Below, piece after piece: positions 27,840-37,578 of a stretch of 64,000 bases of DNA. A model generated the notes under the pieces. That model ran no database searches and was not told where the DNA came from. It was given only the letters and a program-made list of their open reading frames with translations. A program made the position numbers and the translations under genes. Source of the DNA: Acidobacteriota bacterium (lineage in GTDB: Bacteria > Acidobacteriota > Terriglobia > Acidiferrales > UBA7541); contig JAJYLB010000004.1 of NCBI GenBank assembly GCA_021788095.1, forward strand, positions 62,001 to 126,000. Direction: 5' to 3'. How positions within the stretch are numbered: the stretch's first letter is position 1; each line of letters opens with the position of its first letter.

Positions 27840-29549
27840 ATGGCAGGGAAGCGGAACTGGCGAGGAACGATATCGTGCGCCGCGCTGGCGCTCGGAGCGG
27901 GAGGCGCACTGGCCGTTGCGGGAGGCTTGGGAAGGCAAGAACAGCCAACCAAAGCGAGAGCATTCGACATCGTGATCACCCGCGGACACATCTACGACGG
28001 CACCGGCTCGCCCTGGTACTCGGGGGATATCGGCATTCGCAACGGTCGCATTGCCGCGATCGGCGATCTCAGCGGCACGGCGCGGCGCCAAACCATAGAT
28101 GGGCACGACCTGGCGGTCGCCCCGGGGTTCATCGACATGCTCGACCAGTCGGGCCGAAGCATTCTCAGCGACTCCCGGCTGCCGTCGAAAATCTACCAGG
28201 GCATCACCACCGTGGTCACCGGCGAAGGCAGCTCGGTGGCGCCGCGTTGGCCGGGCGCCGGCGGCCGCGACGCGGCCGGGCCCGGCTGGACGACGTTTGC
28301 CGAGTATTTCGCGCGGCTCGAGCACCAAGGCATCGGCGTCAACTTTGCCAGCTATGTGGGCGCGTCCACGGTGCGGGAGTTGGTGCTCGGCGATGGGGAC
28401 GTCCAGCCTACGCCCGCGCAACTGGGGAAGATGAAGGCCCTGGTGCGCCAGGCCATGCAAGATGGCGCGGTGGGACTTTCGACCGCGTTGCAGTATCCCC
28501 CCGCGCCGTTCTCCAAGACGGCCGAACTGATCGCGCTGGCCCGCGTTGCAGCCGCCTATGGCGGCATCTACGCCACCCACCTGCGTAGCGAAGGCTCTCG
28601 CGAGCCGGAGGCGGTGGCCGAAGCGATCCGCATCGGGCGGGAAGCGCACATTCCGGTGGAAATCTTCCACATCAAGGAGGCGGGGCACGCCAACTGGAAC
28701 AAAATGCCGCAGCTCGTCGCCCAGATCGACGCAGCGCGCGCCAGAGGCGTGGATATCTTCGCCAGCACTTACGCCTATACCGCCTGGTCGAACGGACTGT
28801 CTTCGTTCATTCCACCCTGGGCCCACATAGGGGGCTCGGCGGCGCTCATCGAGAACCTGCGGAACCCGGCGACGCGCGCCCGCATCCGCGCCGATCTGCT
28901 CAACCCCGACAGTTGGGGCAACAACGACTGGCGGGAAATACCCGGTCCCGAGGCGGTGGAAATCGTCGGCGTGCGCAATCCGGAGCTGCGCCGCTTTGAG
29001 GGGAAGCGCCTCTCGGAGGTGGCCGCCGCCTGGCGCGAAGACCCGATGGATGCGCTTTTCGATTTCCTCGTCAAAGATGACGGCGGCACTTCGGTGGCCG
29101 TGTTTGGCATGAGCGAACCGGATGTGGAGCTGGCGCTTCGGCAGCCCTGGGTTTCGATCTGCACCGACGAGACGGGCACTTCGCCCTCGCCCACGGCGCA
29201 CCCGCACCCGCGCGCCTATGGCACGTTTCCGCGCATCCTGAGGAAGTATGTGCGCCAGGACCACCTGCTGTCCCTGGCCGACGCCATCCGCAAGATGACG
29301 GCATTGCCAGCGGCCCAGATGCGTTTCACCGATCGCGGCGTTATCAAAAGGGGCATGTGGGCGGATCTCGTCATCTTCAACTCCGCCACGATCCGCGACC
29401 GCGCCACCTACGATCACCCGCAGCAGTTCTCCCGGGGGATGGCCTGGGTGCTGGTGAACGGAGTGCCGGTGATCAGGGAAGGGAAAATGACGGGCGCCCT
29501 CCCGGGAAAGGTGCTGCGCGGACCCGGGTACCGCGAGGGAAGCCAGTAA
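27840..29549 (+). CDS. D-aminoacylase-like amidohydrolase lacking the HxH metal motif
   Basis: A 569-aa TIM-barrel amidohydrolase with probable N-terminal export or membrane segment (CAALALGAGGALAVAGG). The start at 27840 is preferred to 27813 because only it has GGAGAAGG at proper spacing. Hallmarks of N-acyl-D-amino-acid deacylases are present: DGTGSPWYSGDIGI, KIYQGITTVVTGEG, THLRSEG, IFHIKEAG and the C-terminal HPRAYGTFPRILRKYVR. Where the family has GFIDxHTHDD, this protein has GFIDMLDQSG, so both beta1 histidines are missing. It would release D-amino acids from N-acyl forms if active. The next gene, a PBP4-type peptidase, begins 57 bp after its stop. Confidence 0.8.
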   Translation: MAGKRNWRGTISCAALALGAGGALAVAGGLGRQEQPTKARAFDIVITRGHIYDGTGSPWYSGDIGIRNGRIAAIGDLSGTARRQTIDGHDLAVAPGFIDMLDQSGRSILSDSRLPSKIYQGITTVVTGEGSSVAPRWPGAGGRDAAGPGWTTFAEYFARLEHQGIGVNFASYVGASTVRELVLGDGDVQPTPAQLGKMKALVRQAMQDGAVGLSTALQYPPAPFSKTAELIALARVAAAYGGIYATHLRSEGSREPEAVAEAIRIGREAHIPVEIFHIKEAGHANWNKMPQLVAQIDAARARGVDIFASTYAYTAWSNGLSSFIPPWAHIGGSAALIENLRNPATRARIRADLLNPDSWGNNDWREIPGPEAVEIVGVRNPELRRFEGKRLSEVAAAWREDPMDALFDFLVKDDGGTSVAVFGMSEPDVELALRQPWVSICTDETGTSPSPTAHPHPRAYGTFPRILRKYVRQDHLLSLADAIRKMTALPAAQMRFTDRGVIKRGMWADLVIFNSATIRDRATYDHPQQFSRGMAWVLVNGVPVIREGKMTGALPGKVLRGPGYREGSQ

Positions 29550-29606
29550 ATGGGTTCGCTGAGGCTTCGGCCTGAGGATTTTGGTGTCTGCGGAAGGGAG
29601 GGGGGC

Positions 29607-31178
29607 ATGGTACCCCGCATGAAGTTCCCTGGTTTGCTGATTGGTCTGGCTTCCTGCCTGCTCTTGATACCGCCTTCGTATGCTGGCTGGCGGATCTTCA
29701 AGCCTCGGCCAAAGCTCGGTAAGGCGATCCAAGCGCTTCTCGCGAGTTCTCCGGCGCACCACGGACGACTGGGCGTCGAAGTCGTCCGCCTGCGAGACCA
29801 AAAGGTGCTCTATGCCCGCGACGCCGAACAACTCTTTCAGCCGGCGTCCAATATGAAGTTGTTCACCACCGCCTGCGCGCTCGAGAAACTGGGGCCTGAT
29901 TTTACCTACCGGACGACCGTGAATGCGGCGAATCCCCCGGATCCATCGGGCCGGGTTGGCGACATCTTCCTGGTGGGGCGAGGCGACCCCGATCTTAGCA
30001 ACCGCGTCTTGCCCTATCACCTCAAGACGGAACGGAAAGGGCCCGCGGACGCCGCGTTTCAACAACTGGCTGGTCAAATGGCGAGTCGCGGCGTGAAGGT
30101 CGTCGCCGGAAATATCGTCGTCGCGGAAAGCTATTTCAGGGGAAGCCCGTTCCCACCCGACTGGGCCGTGGACGATTTGGTGTGGGGTTACGGTGCGCCG
30201 GTGGCCGCCCTTACCTTCAACGATAACCAACTCCTTCTTCACATTCGACCCGGATCCGCGATTGGCCTGCCGGCAAGCATCACCGTGGATCCGCTGCCCC
30301 GCTATTACACCATCCGCGGCGAGGTCGAGACCGTGGCCGCCAACGAGCCGCGCAAGATTGACCTGACCCGACCGCCGGGGTCCCGTACGCTCACGGTGCG
30401 CGGGCAGATCCCGCTGGGCGGTACGGTGGACGAGGAAACGATCGCCATCCAGAATCCCGCGAAAGCCATCGGAGATCTCTTTCGGCAAGACCTGGAACAG
30501 CGGGGAATCCGCGTGCTAGGACACGTCGTCGTCGAAGACGCGACACCGGGCGGACCGGTGCCATCGATGCATCCGGTGATTCTTGCCGAGCGCGAGTCTC
30601 CTCCGCTCGGTGAGGATATTCAGATGACACTCAAGGTGAGCCAAAACCTTCATGCGGAAATGCTGCTGCGAACCCTGGCGCGCCGGCTGAGTGGAGATGG
30701 CAGCCGCAAGGCGGGAATCAAGATTTTGGACCAATACGTCGAAGGATTTGGCGTGACGCCGCATGAAGTGTATTTCGTCGATGGTTCGGGGCTTTCCCGG
30801 GCGGTCCTCGCATCGCCCGCGGCGATCGTCAAGCTGCTCATCCACATGTCGGGGTCTCCGGAATTCCCTGTCTTTAAGGAGGCGCTGCCGGTGGCCGGCG
30901 TGGATGGAACGCTGTCCGATAGGTTCAAGGGCACGCCGGCGCAAGGGCATATCCTTGCGAAAACCGGAACGATTGAACACGTCAATTCACTCTCCGGGTA
31001 CATGGATCTCCCGCAAGGCGGGGTCTTGGCCTTCTCCATCCTTCTCAACGACAACCCGCTGCCTGGGAATCAGGGCGAAGCCCTCGTTGACCGCGTGGCG
31101 CTCCGAATCTTCAAGGCGTATGCGAAGAGTCGCAAGGCAGCAATTCCCTCGGCCCATGGATCCGTGCCGGCAGCATAG
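29607..31178 (+). CDS. dacB: D-alanyl-D-alanine carboxypeptidase/endopeptidase (PBP4, S13)
   Basis: A 523-aa periplasmic peptidase that trims or opens peptidoglycan cross-links. Signal peptide LLIGLASCLLLIPPSYA is followed by Ser81-Asn-Met-Lys84 in PASNMKLFTTACALEKLG. A second motif Ser-Gln-Asn in VSQNLHAEMLLRTLA and Lys-Thr-Gly in LAKTGTIEHVNSLSGY complete the active site. An insert domain typical of S13 lies between the first two motifs (VGRGDPDLSNRVLPY). GGGAGGGGGGC before the ATG at 29607 decides the start; the track ORF at 29550 begins at the upstream gene's stop codon. It is probably co-transcribed with the D-aminoacylase-like gene. Confidence 0.9.
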   Translation: MVPRMKFPGLLIGLASCLLLIPPSYAGWRIFKPRPKLGKAIQALLASSPAHHGRLGVEVVRLRDQKVLYARDAEQLFQPASNMKLFTTACALEKLGPDFTYRTTVNAANPPDPSGRVGDIFLVGRGDPDLSNRVLPYHLKTERKGPADAAFQQLAGQMASRGVKVVAGNIVVAESYFRGSPFPPDWAVDDLVWGYGAPVAALTFNDNQLLLHIRPGSAIGLPASITVDPLPRYYTIRGEVETVAANEPRKIDLTRPPGSRTLTVRGQIPLGGTVDEETIAIQNPAKAIGDLFRQDLEQRGIRVLGHVVVEDATPGGPVPSMHPVILAERESPPLGEDIQMTLKVSQNLHAEMLLRTLARRLSGDGSRKAGIKILDQYVEGFGVTPHEVYFVDGSGLSRAVLASPAAIVKLLIHMSGSPEFPVFKEALPVAGVDGTLSDRFKGTPAQGHILAKTGTIEHVNSLSGYMDLPQGGVLAFSILLNDNPLPGNQGEALVDRVALRIFKAYAKSRKAAIPSAHGSVPAA

Positions 31179-31216
31179 GCTGCGGCGCAGAGCGCGCGCA
31201 CGATGAAGAAAGCGTC

Positions 31217-33121
31217 TTACGAGCCGTTGGCCAACGGCTTGGGCGCGAGGATCTGCCGCAGGTAATCGACGGTGCCTGGCACCCGCACAAGATGCGGGTA
31301 CTTCAGTCCACCCTCGTAATCGATCGTGTAGGGCGCGGTGACGCCATCGCCCGTCGCGGTGATCTGCAACGGCTTCTTGCTCTTCTGCGCCTGGGCGATC
31401 TCGCTCCGCAACAGGCCGGTGGTGTACGGGTGGCCGTCGATTGCCACAAGCTTCATGCCCGGTGCGAGTCCGGCCTGGAAAGCCGGCCCGTTCCATAACA
31501 CGTCCTCGACCGTGCCTTGCCGATCGAGGAACAAGCCCAGCGTGAACATCGCGTTGATACCTTGCCGGCTGAGTTCACCCTCGCCAACCTCTTCGTGCGC
31601 CTGCTGGTACCCCGAAGGTTGATCGGAATAGGCTAGGCGCCAACCGCTGGCGTCGATGCCCACAAGCAGCGGGACCTGCCGGCCCACGCCGTACAGCCAG
31701 TCGTGCAGGAAACTCGTCCAGTCATACGGCTGAACCGCGTCGAGAGTGGCGACGACGTCGTGAAAGGTGTAGGTATGGGTTCGGTAACTGCCGTTGTCGA
31801 CGCCGAAAAACCGCCGGGCAAAATCGTCGATCGAACGCCGATCGCGACTTAACGTCCGGATTTTCATGTCGACGGCCAGCCACAGCAGTTCGCCTTCACG
31901 ATAGAAATCGGTCTGCCGGCGCCAGTTGGACCATGCGGCCGTCGAGCCGTAGAGCAACTGCGCTGCGACGGTGGTGTCGATGAGCGGTCGCCACTCGCGA
32001 CCGGGTTGGTGTGCCATGGCCGCCGCCCGGTAAGCGACCGCCTGCCGCCAGGTGGCCGGCGACCACAACCCGCTTCGCGCCGTCAATACGTCGCCGAGGT
32101 AAGTGGTGAGCCCCTCATACACCCACACCATCCGCGTGCGTTCGGGACGCTCGAAGTTGGGTTGCCACAGCCCCGCCGGACGCATGAATTTGCCGTTCCA
32201 CGAGTGTGTGTATTCATGCGGCAACAGCGAGGCATCGAGCATGAAATGGCCGGCGTCGGCAAACATCTTCGCGCCGCCACGCGCGCGGTCATCACTCGAC
32301 TGGTGGTGTTCGAGACCGCCCGTCGAGACGTAGTCGCTCAACGTCAGAAGGAAGTGATAGTCGTCGTAGTGATGCGAGTGAAAGAGGGCCTGCGCCTGTT
32401 CGACCAGGTGACGATACCCGGCGAGTTGGGTATCGGAAATGTCCAGCGCCGCCGCACGATCGGCCACCATATCGAGATAACGATGCACCGGCGATCCGGC
32501 CGGGGTGAGATCGAGCTCCCGGAAATATTCCCCGGCAATCACCGGTGAATCGACCAGAGTGTTGAACGGTACGGGCTTGAACGCGATACGCCCCCCCTGG
32601 CGTGTTGCCGTCTTCAGCGCGCTCGCGTAGCCCCAGCGGGCGGGGATCACCAGCGTCGGTTCATACGTCTGTGCGCTGGTCGGATAGCCGGCCTGGTACA
32701 GCGCTACCTCGTTCCATTTCAGACCCAGCAGATGCGGTGTGACCCGGTCAGGCGCCGGGTATTGGAAGCGGATATCGATCCGGTCGACGCCCGCCGGCAC
32801 CGTCACATGAAACGCAAACATGTCCACTTCGTCGCGGAGCCATGCGATCCGTTTGCCGCCCGCCGTGATCTCCAGGCCCATCATCGTGCCGACCGGCCCG
32901 TCCGGCGCGTGATCGCCCGGAATCCATTCCGGGTAGTCAAGCTGCAGCGGTCCCGGCCTGACGGGCATCACCTCGTGCACGTAGAGAATCGCCTGTTGGG
33001 GATTGGGTAATCGCACCGTCAGCGCAACGGAGCCGGCTGGATCCTTCCCATCCGCCCGGGCGATGCAGGCCGCGAACGCGATGAGAGCGACCGCGCCAGG
33101 AAACAGCGACCATCGTTTCAT
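31217..33121 (-). CDS. M61 family glycyl aminopeptidase with PDZ domain
   Basis: A 634-aa exported zinc peptidase (signal peptide AVALIAFAACIARA). The N-terminal beta-sandwich is followed by the zinc site HEYTHSWNGKFMRP with the distal Glu in YEGLTTYLGDVL. A C-terminal PDZ-like region (GLAPGMKLVAIDGHPY) matches the family, which releases N-terminal Gly or Ala from peptides. It converges on dacB from the other side. It is followed on the same strand by no obvious partner; the S9 peptidase upstream reads in the same direction with a 65-bp gap, so the two may be co-transcribed. Confidence 0.88.
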   Translation of the reverse strand: MKRWSLFPGAVALIAFAACIARADGKDPAGSVALTVRLPNPQQAILYVHEVMPVRPGPLQLDYPEWIPGDHAPDGPVGTMMGLEITAGGKRIAWLRDEVDMFAFHVTVPAGVDRIDIRFQYPAPDRVTPHLLGLKWNEVALYQAGYPTSAQTYEPTLVIPARWGYASALKTATRQGGRIAFKPVPFNTLVDSPVIAGEYFRELDLTPAGSPVHRYLDMVADRAAALDISDTQLAGYRHLVEQAQALFHSHHYDDYHFLLTLSDYVSTGGLEHHQSSDDRARGGAKMFADAGHFMLDASLLPHEYTHSWNGKFMRPAGLWQPNFERPERTRMVWVYEGLTTYLGDVLTARSGLWSPATWRQAVAYRAAAMAHQPGREWRPLIDTTVAAQLLYGSTAAWSNWRRQTDFYREGELLWLAVDMKIRTLSRDRRSIDDFARRFFGVDNGSYRTHTYTFHDVVATLDAVQPYDWTSFLHDWLYGVGRQVPLLVGIDASGWRLAYSDQPSGYQQAHEEVGEGELSRQGINAMFTLGLFLDRQGTVEDVLWNGPAFQAGLAPGMKLVAIDGHPYTTGLLRSEIAQAQKSKKPLQITATGDGVTAPYTIDYEGGLKYPHLVRVPGTVDYLRQILAPKPLANGS

Positions 33122-33186
33122 GATCCCTACCTTATCCTTCCGGCGCGAGCGCGCCGCAGATGCCGGGTCGGGCCGTCATGCCGCGC

Positions 33187-35361
33187 TCAGTTGTTCGCCG
33201 GGATTTTTTCTCCCTTGACCAGCACTTGGACGAAGAAGTCGGCCGCGGCCTGATACGCGCGCATCCACGTTTTCCACATCAGGAAACCGTGGATTTCATC
33301 CGGGAACACGAGGGTTTCGAACGGCACGTGGTCTTGGCGTAGCCGCTCCACCAGGTCCACGGACTGATTGAAGGGAACGTTGCGATCGTCGTCGCCCTGA
33401 ATCAGCAGGACGGGCGATTTCCACGTGGCCACGGAGGCATCGGGCGAAGAATCCCAGGCGAGTTTCATCGCCTGCGCGATATCGGGCGGGCTGCCTTCGT
33501 GACGGCCCAGCAGGCCGAACCAGTGCGTGAGGAACATGGACCAATCGTGGACGCCGTGCATATCCACGCCCGCCTTGAAAATATCGGAATTGCGAGCCAG
33601 GCCCATGGCGGTCAGGTAGCCGCCGTAGCTGCCGCCCCACAGTCCTATGCGGCCCGGATCCACGTAAGGCAGCGCCTGCAGGTATTTCGCGGCGGCAACG
33701 ATGTCTTGGTATTCGGAAGCGCCGCGCCAGCCCGCGTTCTCCGGATGGCGAAACGCGCGGCCGTACATAATCCCGGTGCGGTAGTTGACGGAAAAAACGA
33801 CGAAACCGAGGCTGACGAGGTACTGATTTTCCGCGTACGCGTAGTGGTAGTAATCCATGGGATTGAAGCCGAGCATCATCTGGCGCATCGGCCCGCCGTG
33901 CATGTAGACGAGCGCGGGGGCGTGCTCGATGCGGCCGCGGGGAACGAACAGCTGGCCGTGCAGGGTCAGTCCGTCGAGGCTCTTGAAAACGACCTGCTTC
34001 GGCGTGACGAGGTCGGCGGAGGGATAGTGAGCCACGAGCTGGCCGGCGATGAGGCGACGGCCCCCGGCGGCGAGCAGGTAGGGCATCGCCGGCGAAGTGG
34101 CCGAGGAGCCAAGGCAAAGGTCGTATTTGCCGTCGCCGGTTTCGACGGGGAACCATTCGATCGTCGCGCCTTCGGTGAGCGCCTGCGGCGCGCCGCCCGC
34201 GACGCTCACGCACCAAATGTGCCGGCGATCCACGTCGTTTTCATTCGAAGAATAGAGAACCGTTTCGCGACCGGGAGCGACGGTGACGTCCTTGATCTCG
34301 TAATCCCCCGAGGTCAGCCGAAGCGGTTCGCCGCCCGTGGCGGGAATCGTGTAGAGATGGTTCCAGCCGTCCGTTGTTGCGTCGAAGAGCAGGCGATGAC
34401 CCGCGACCCACTGGAACGATTCGTTTTCGCGCTGATGCGGGAAAGAATCGTTCAGCGCATCCCCGCTTTGCCAGACGCGATGGGCCCGGCCGGTTTTCGG
34501 ATCGCCAACCCAAATCGACCACGGCTCGGGGCGTACGGGGATGATGGGAACCTTGTTTTCATCGCCGTGGCGGCGAAGGAAGGCGATTTCGCCGCCGTCG
34601 GGCGACCAGCGCGGCATGACGTCGCGATCGAAGCTGGGCTGCATGTAGCGGATCGTGCGATCGCTAAACGAGTAGATGGGAATGAGGCCGTGGTCGCCGC
34701 GATCGGATTGGAAAGCCATCGAGCGGCTGTCCGGAGACCAGCGCGGCTGGGAATTATCCCCGCGAACGTACCCGATGGGTTGCGCCGGCTCGCCGCCGGA
34801 AATCGGCGCGACCCAGATTTGGCCGCGTGCGGCCCAGGCGGCCATCTGGCCGTTGGGCGAAATTTCAATATCTTCGCATCCCTCCTCGCTGCAATCCATC
34901 GTGCCGAGCAGGCGCGGCTCGCCGCCGGAAGCGACGTCCACGGCCCAGACGTCCTGTTGGGGCCGAACGACGAGGCTATTGGGGTCGGCGACTTCGCCGA
35001 CGGAATTGGTTTCCGAGCCGCGGGCATAAACGATGGTGCGGCCGTCGGGCGTCAGACGCAGGCTGGCGATCGGCCGGCCGTCGTCTTCGGCGTAGCGCGT
35101 GACGGCGCGCGCATCGGTGAAATTCGGGCCGTCGGCCACCCAGACGTTGCGCACCCCTTCGATGTTGAAGACCCACGCGATGCGCTCGCCGCGAGCGGCG
35201 GCGGTGATTTCGTCGGGAAACGCAAAGCTCATGAACTGGCTGAGCGTGGGATGTTGAGCGAAGCCGGGCACGGCAAGCACCGCCGCAGCAAGCAAAACGA
35301 GCCACGGACGCGCCGGGCGGGCGCCGCGGATCACGCTTCGAATAGAGACGATCTCTCGCAT
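33187..35361 (-). CDS. S9 family prolyl oligopeptidase-like peptidase
   Basis: A 724-aa exported serine peptidase (signal peptide WLVLLAAAVLAVPGFAQ). An N-terminal propeller built from SPDSRSMAFQSDRG-like blades precedes the alpha/beta-hydrolase domain. The nucleophile is in GLWGGSYGGYLTAMG, the acid in LIQGDDDRNVP, and the histidine in DEIHGF. Ribosome-site spacing favours the ATG at 35361 over 35367, and the long track extension to 35604 overlaps the divergent S15 gene. It cleaves short peptides and belongs to a 31-39 kb run of peptide-degrading genes. Confidence 0.9.
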   Translation of the reverse strand: MREIVSIRSVIRGARPARPWLVLLAAAVLAVPGFAQHPTLSQFMSFAFPDEITAAARGERIAWVFNIEGVRNVWVADGPNFTDARAVTRYAEDDGRPIASLRLTPDGRTIVYARGSETNSVGEVADPNSLVVRPQQDVWAVDVASGGEPRLLGTMDCSEEGCEDIEISPNGQMAAWAARGQIWVAPISGGEPAQPIGYVRGDNSQPRWSPDSRSMAFQSDRGDHGLIPIYSFSDRTIRYMQPSFDRDVMPRWSPDGGEIAFLRRHGDENKVPIIPVRPEPWSIWVGDPKTGRAHRVWQSGDALNDSFPHQRENESFQWVAGHRLLFDATTDGWNHLYTIPATGGEPLRLTSGDYEIKDVTVAPGRETVLYSSNENDVDRRHIWCVSVAGGAPQALTEGATIEWFPVETGDGKYDLCLGSSATSPAMPYLLAAGGRRLIAGQLVAHYPSADLVTPKQVVFKSLDGLTLHGQLFVPRGRIEHAPALVYMHGGPMRQMMLGFNPMDYYHYAYAENQYLVSLGFVVFSVNYRTGIMYGRAFRHPENAGWRGASEYQDIVAAAKYLQALPYVDPGRIGLWGGSYGGYLTAMGLARNSDIFKAGVDMHGVHDWSMFLTHWFGLLGRHEGSPPDIAQAMKLAWDSSPDASVATWKSPVLLIQGDDDRNVPFNQSVDLVERLRQDHVPFETLVFPDEIHGFLMWKTWMRAYQAAADFFVQVLVKGEKIPANN

Positions 35362-35522
35362 GGGCATCTCTCCCTGTGGCATTGGCTGGCGAGCCGAATC
35401 ATACGACGGAAAACGGAGATTGCAAGGCGGGACGAGCGGGGACTTCCAGGTTGTGGTATGGTGAGCAGCTTCGGGCCGCGCGCTCATCCGGTAGCGCCGC
35501 AAGGGATCGCGGGAGTGACGCC

Positions 35523-37514
35523 ATGTTTCCGCGCCGCCGAACGATTGTGTTGCTCGCCGCCGCGCTGCTTCTGCTCGCGCCCTGGCCTCGCTTCCCCGCG
35601 CCAACCGCCGCCCGGCAGTCCGCCGGCCTTCCCGCTCTTTTCACCAAGCGCGACGTCATGATTCCCATGCGCGACGGCGTGCGCTTGCACACCGAAATTT
35701 ACACGCCGCGCCATCCATCGGCCCCGCTTCCGTTCCTCATCACGCGCACGCCCTACGGTCTCGGCGACGGCCCCCAGGGCTACTCCCGCCTGCTCGACAT
35801 GTATCGCGCGATGTTCCCGGACGGCGGCTATCTCTTCGTTTTTCAGGACATTCGCGGCCGTTATGGCTCGGAAGGCCGATTCGAGATGAATCGGCCGCCC
35901 TGCGAGCCCCCGCGCTCGGGCTGCATCGACGAAGGCACCGATACCTACGACACCATCTCCTGGCTCCTCGAAAACGTTCCCGGGAACAACGGCCGTGCCG
36001 GCATGCTCGGCATCTCTTACGGCGGCTGGTTGACGGCCATGGCGCTGCTCCACCCGCACCCGGCGCTCAAGGCTGCATCCGAGCAAGCTTCGCCGGCGGA
36101 TATGTTTCTCGGCGACGATTTCCATCACAACGGCGCGTTCCGGCTCAGCTACGGCTTCGAATACGCCGCGATGATGGAAACCGGCAAGGAAAATTATCTG
36201 TTCCCCTTCGATCGCTACGACACGTTCGCGTGGTACCTCCGCCTCGGCCCGCTTTCCAACGTGGATCGGCTCTATCTGCACGGTCGCGTGCCCACGTGGG
36301 AAGACTTCGCTCACCACCCCAATTACGACTCGTTCTGGCAGCGGCAGGCCGTCTGGCCCTATTTCGAGCGCTTGACGCTCACCGTGCCGAACCTGAACGT
36401 CGCCGGCTGGTGGGATCAGGAGGATTTCTGGGGCCCTATCCGCATCTACGAAGCGTCCCAGCTTCACGACGTCCATCACGACAACTATCTGGTGGTCGGC
36501 CCGTGGAATCACGGCGGATGGGCGCGAGGATCGGGCTCGCATCTCGGCCCGATCCAGTTCGGTTCGCCCACCAGCGAGTATTTCCGCCGAAAGATTCAAG
36601 CCGCGTGGTTTGCCTTTTGGCTGAAGGGCAAAGGCCGGCTGCCGCTTTCGAAGGCGCTCACGTTCCAGACGGGCACGAATCGCTGGATCGACGACTCCGC
36701 GTGGCCGCCGGTCCGAGGGATCGTTCATCAGAAGCTCTACTTCCGTAGCGGCGCTCGCCTCGCCTTTGCTCCGCCTGAAGGGACCGGCCCCGGCGCTTTC
36801 GACACCTACCTCTCCGATCCCGCCCATCCGGTGCCCTATCGCCATCGGCCTGTCGAGGAAACCTACGGCCCGGGCAGCCATTGGTATACCTGGCTGGTCG
36901 AGGATCAGCGGTTCGTTTACGAGCGGCCCGATACGGTGGCGTGGGAGACTCCCGTTCTCCCGCACGACGTCACCGTGAGCGGAGACATCGTGGCTCATCT
37001 GTACGCCGCAACCTCGGGCAGTGACAGCGACTGGGTGGTGAAACTGATCGACGTCTTTCCCGAGCAGTACCCCGACGAGCTTCACCAACTGCAGAGCCTG
37101 GAAGCAGAAGCCGCTTCGAAGCCGCAATCGGCCGCCGGCCAGCAAGAGCGCGCGCTCCTCGAGCGCATGCCCATGAGCGGCTACCAGCTCATGATTGCCG
37201 ACGAGATCTTCCGCGGCCGCTTCCGCAAGAGCTACGGGCATCCCGAGCCGATCGTGCCGAATCGAGTGACGCGTTACGCGATCGATCTCCACACCAACAA
37301 TCACACGTTCTTGAAGGGGCACCGTATCATGGTCCAGGTCCAGAGCACCTGGTTCCCCCTCTACGACCGCAATCCGCAGAAATTCGTGCCCAACATCTTC
37401 GAAGCGAAACCCGCCGATTATCAAAAAGCCGTACAACGCATCTACCGCTCGCGCCGTTACCCTTCCTCGATCGATCTCCCGGTCGCCGCGGCCGAATCGC
37501 CTGCCAGACAGTAG
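35523..37514 (+). CDS. CocE/NonD family X-Pro dipeptidyl-peptidase-like hydrolase (S15)
   Basis: A 663-aa exported alpha/beta-hydrolase. The signal peptide is TIVLLAAALLLLAPWPRFPAP. MIPMRDGVRLHTEIYTP opens the domain, the nucleophile lies in GISYGGWLTAMALLHP, and a C-terminal jelly-roll region follows (DVTVSGDIVAHLYAATSGSDSDWVVKLIDV). Relatives act as X-prolyl dipeptidyl peptidases, acyl esterases or glutaryl-7-ACA acylases, so the substrate is open. Start at the ATG 35523, not the track start 35376, which reads back through the divergent S9 start region. Confidence 0.87.
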   Translation: MFPRRRTIVLLAAALLLLAPWPRFPAPTAARQSAGLPALFTKRDVMIPMRDGVRLHTEIYTPRHPSAPLPFLITRTPYGLGDGPQGYSRLLDMYRAMFPDGGYLFVFQDIRGRYGSEGRFEMNRPPCEPPRSGCIDEGTDTYDTISWLLENVPGNNGRAGMLGISYGGWLTAMALLHPHPALKAASEQASPADMFLGDDFHHNGAFRLSYGFEYAAMMETGKENYLFPFDRYDTFAWYLRLGPLSNVDRLYLHGRVPTWEDFAHHPNYDSFWQRQAVWPYFERLTLTVPNLNVAGWWDQEDFWGPIRIYEASQLHDVHHDNYLVVGPWNHGGWARGSGSHLGPIQFGSPTSEYFRRKIQAAWFAFWLKGKGRLPLSKALTFQTGTNRWIDDSAWPPVRGIVHQKLYFRSGARLAFAPPEGTGPGAFDTYLSDPAHPVPYRHRPVEETYGPGSHWYTWLVEDQRFVYERPDTVAWETPVLPHDVTVSGDIVAHLYAATSGSDSDWVVKLIDVFPEQYPDELHQLQSLEAEAASKPQSAAGQQERALLERMPMSGYQLMIADEIFRGRFRKSYGHPEPIVPNRVTRYAIDLHTNNHTFLKGHRIMVQVQSTWFPLYDRNPQKFVPNIFEAKPADYQKAVQRIYRSRRYPSSIDLPVAAAESPARQ

Positions 37515-37578
37515 GGCGCCGGGGAAAGATGGCACTCGCTGCCATCGGGCAAGGGAAACCCATCCTCGCACGGGATGT

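Noticed and set aside
27729-30488. 919-aa minus-strand ORF opposite the D-aminoacylase-like and PBP4 genes
   Set aside because: It is an antisense shadow of two well-supported genes in high-GC DNA; its translation is Arg/His/Gly-rich without domains or a signal.
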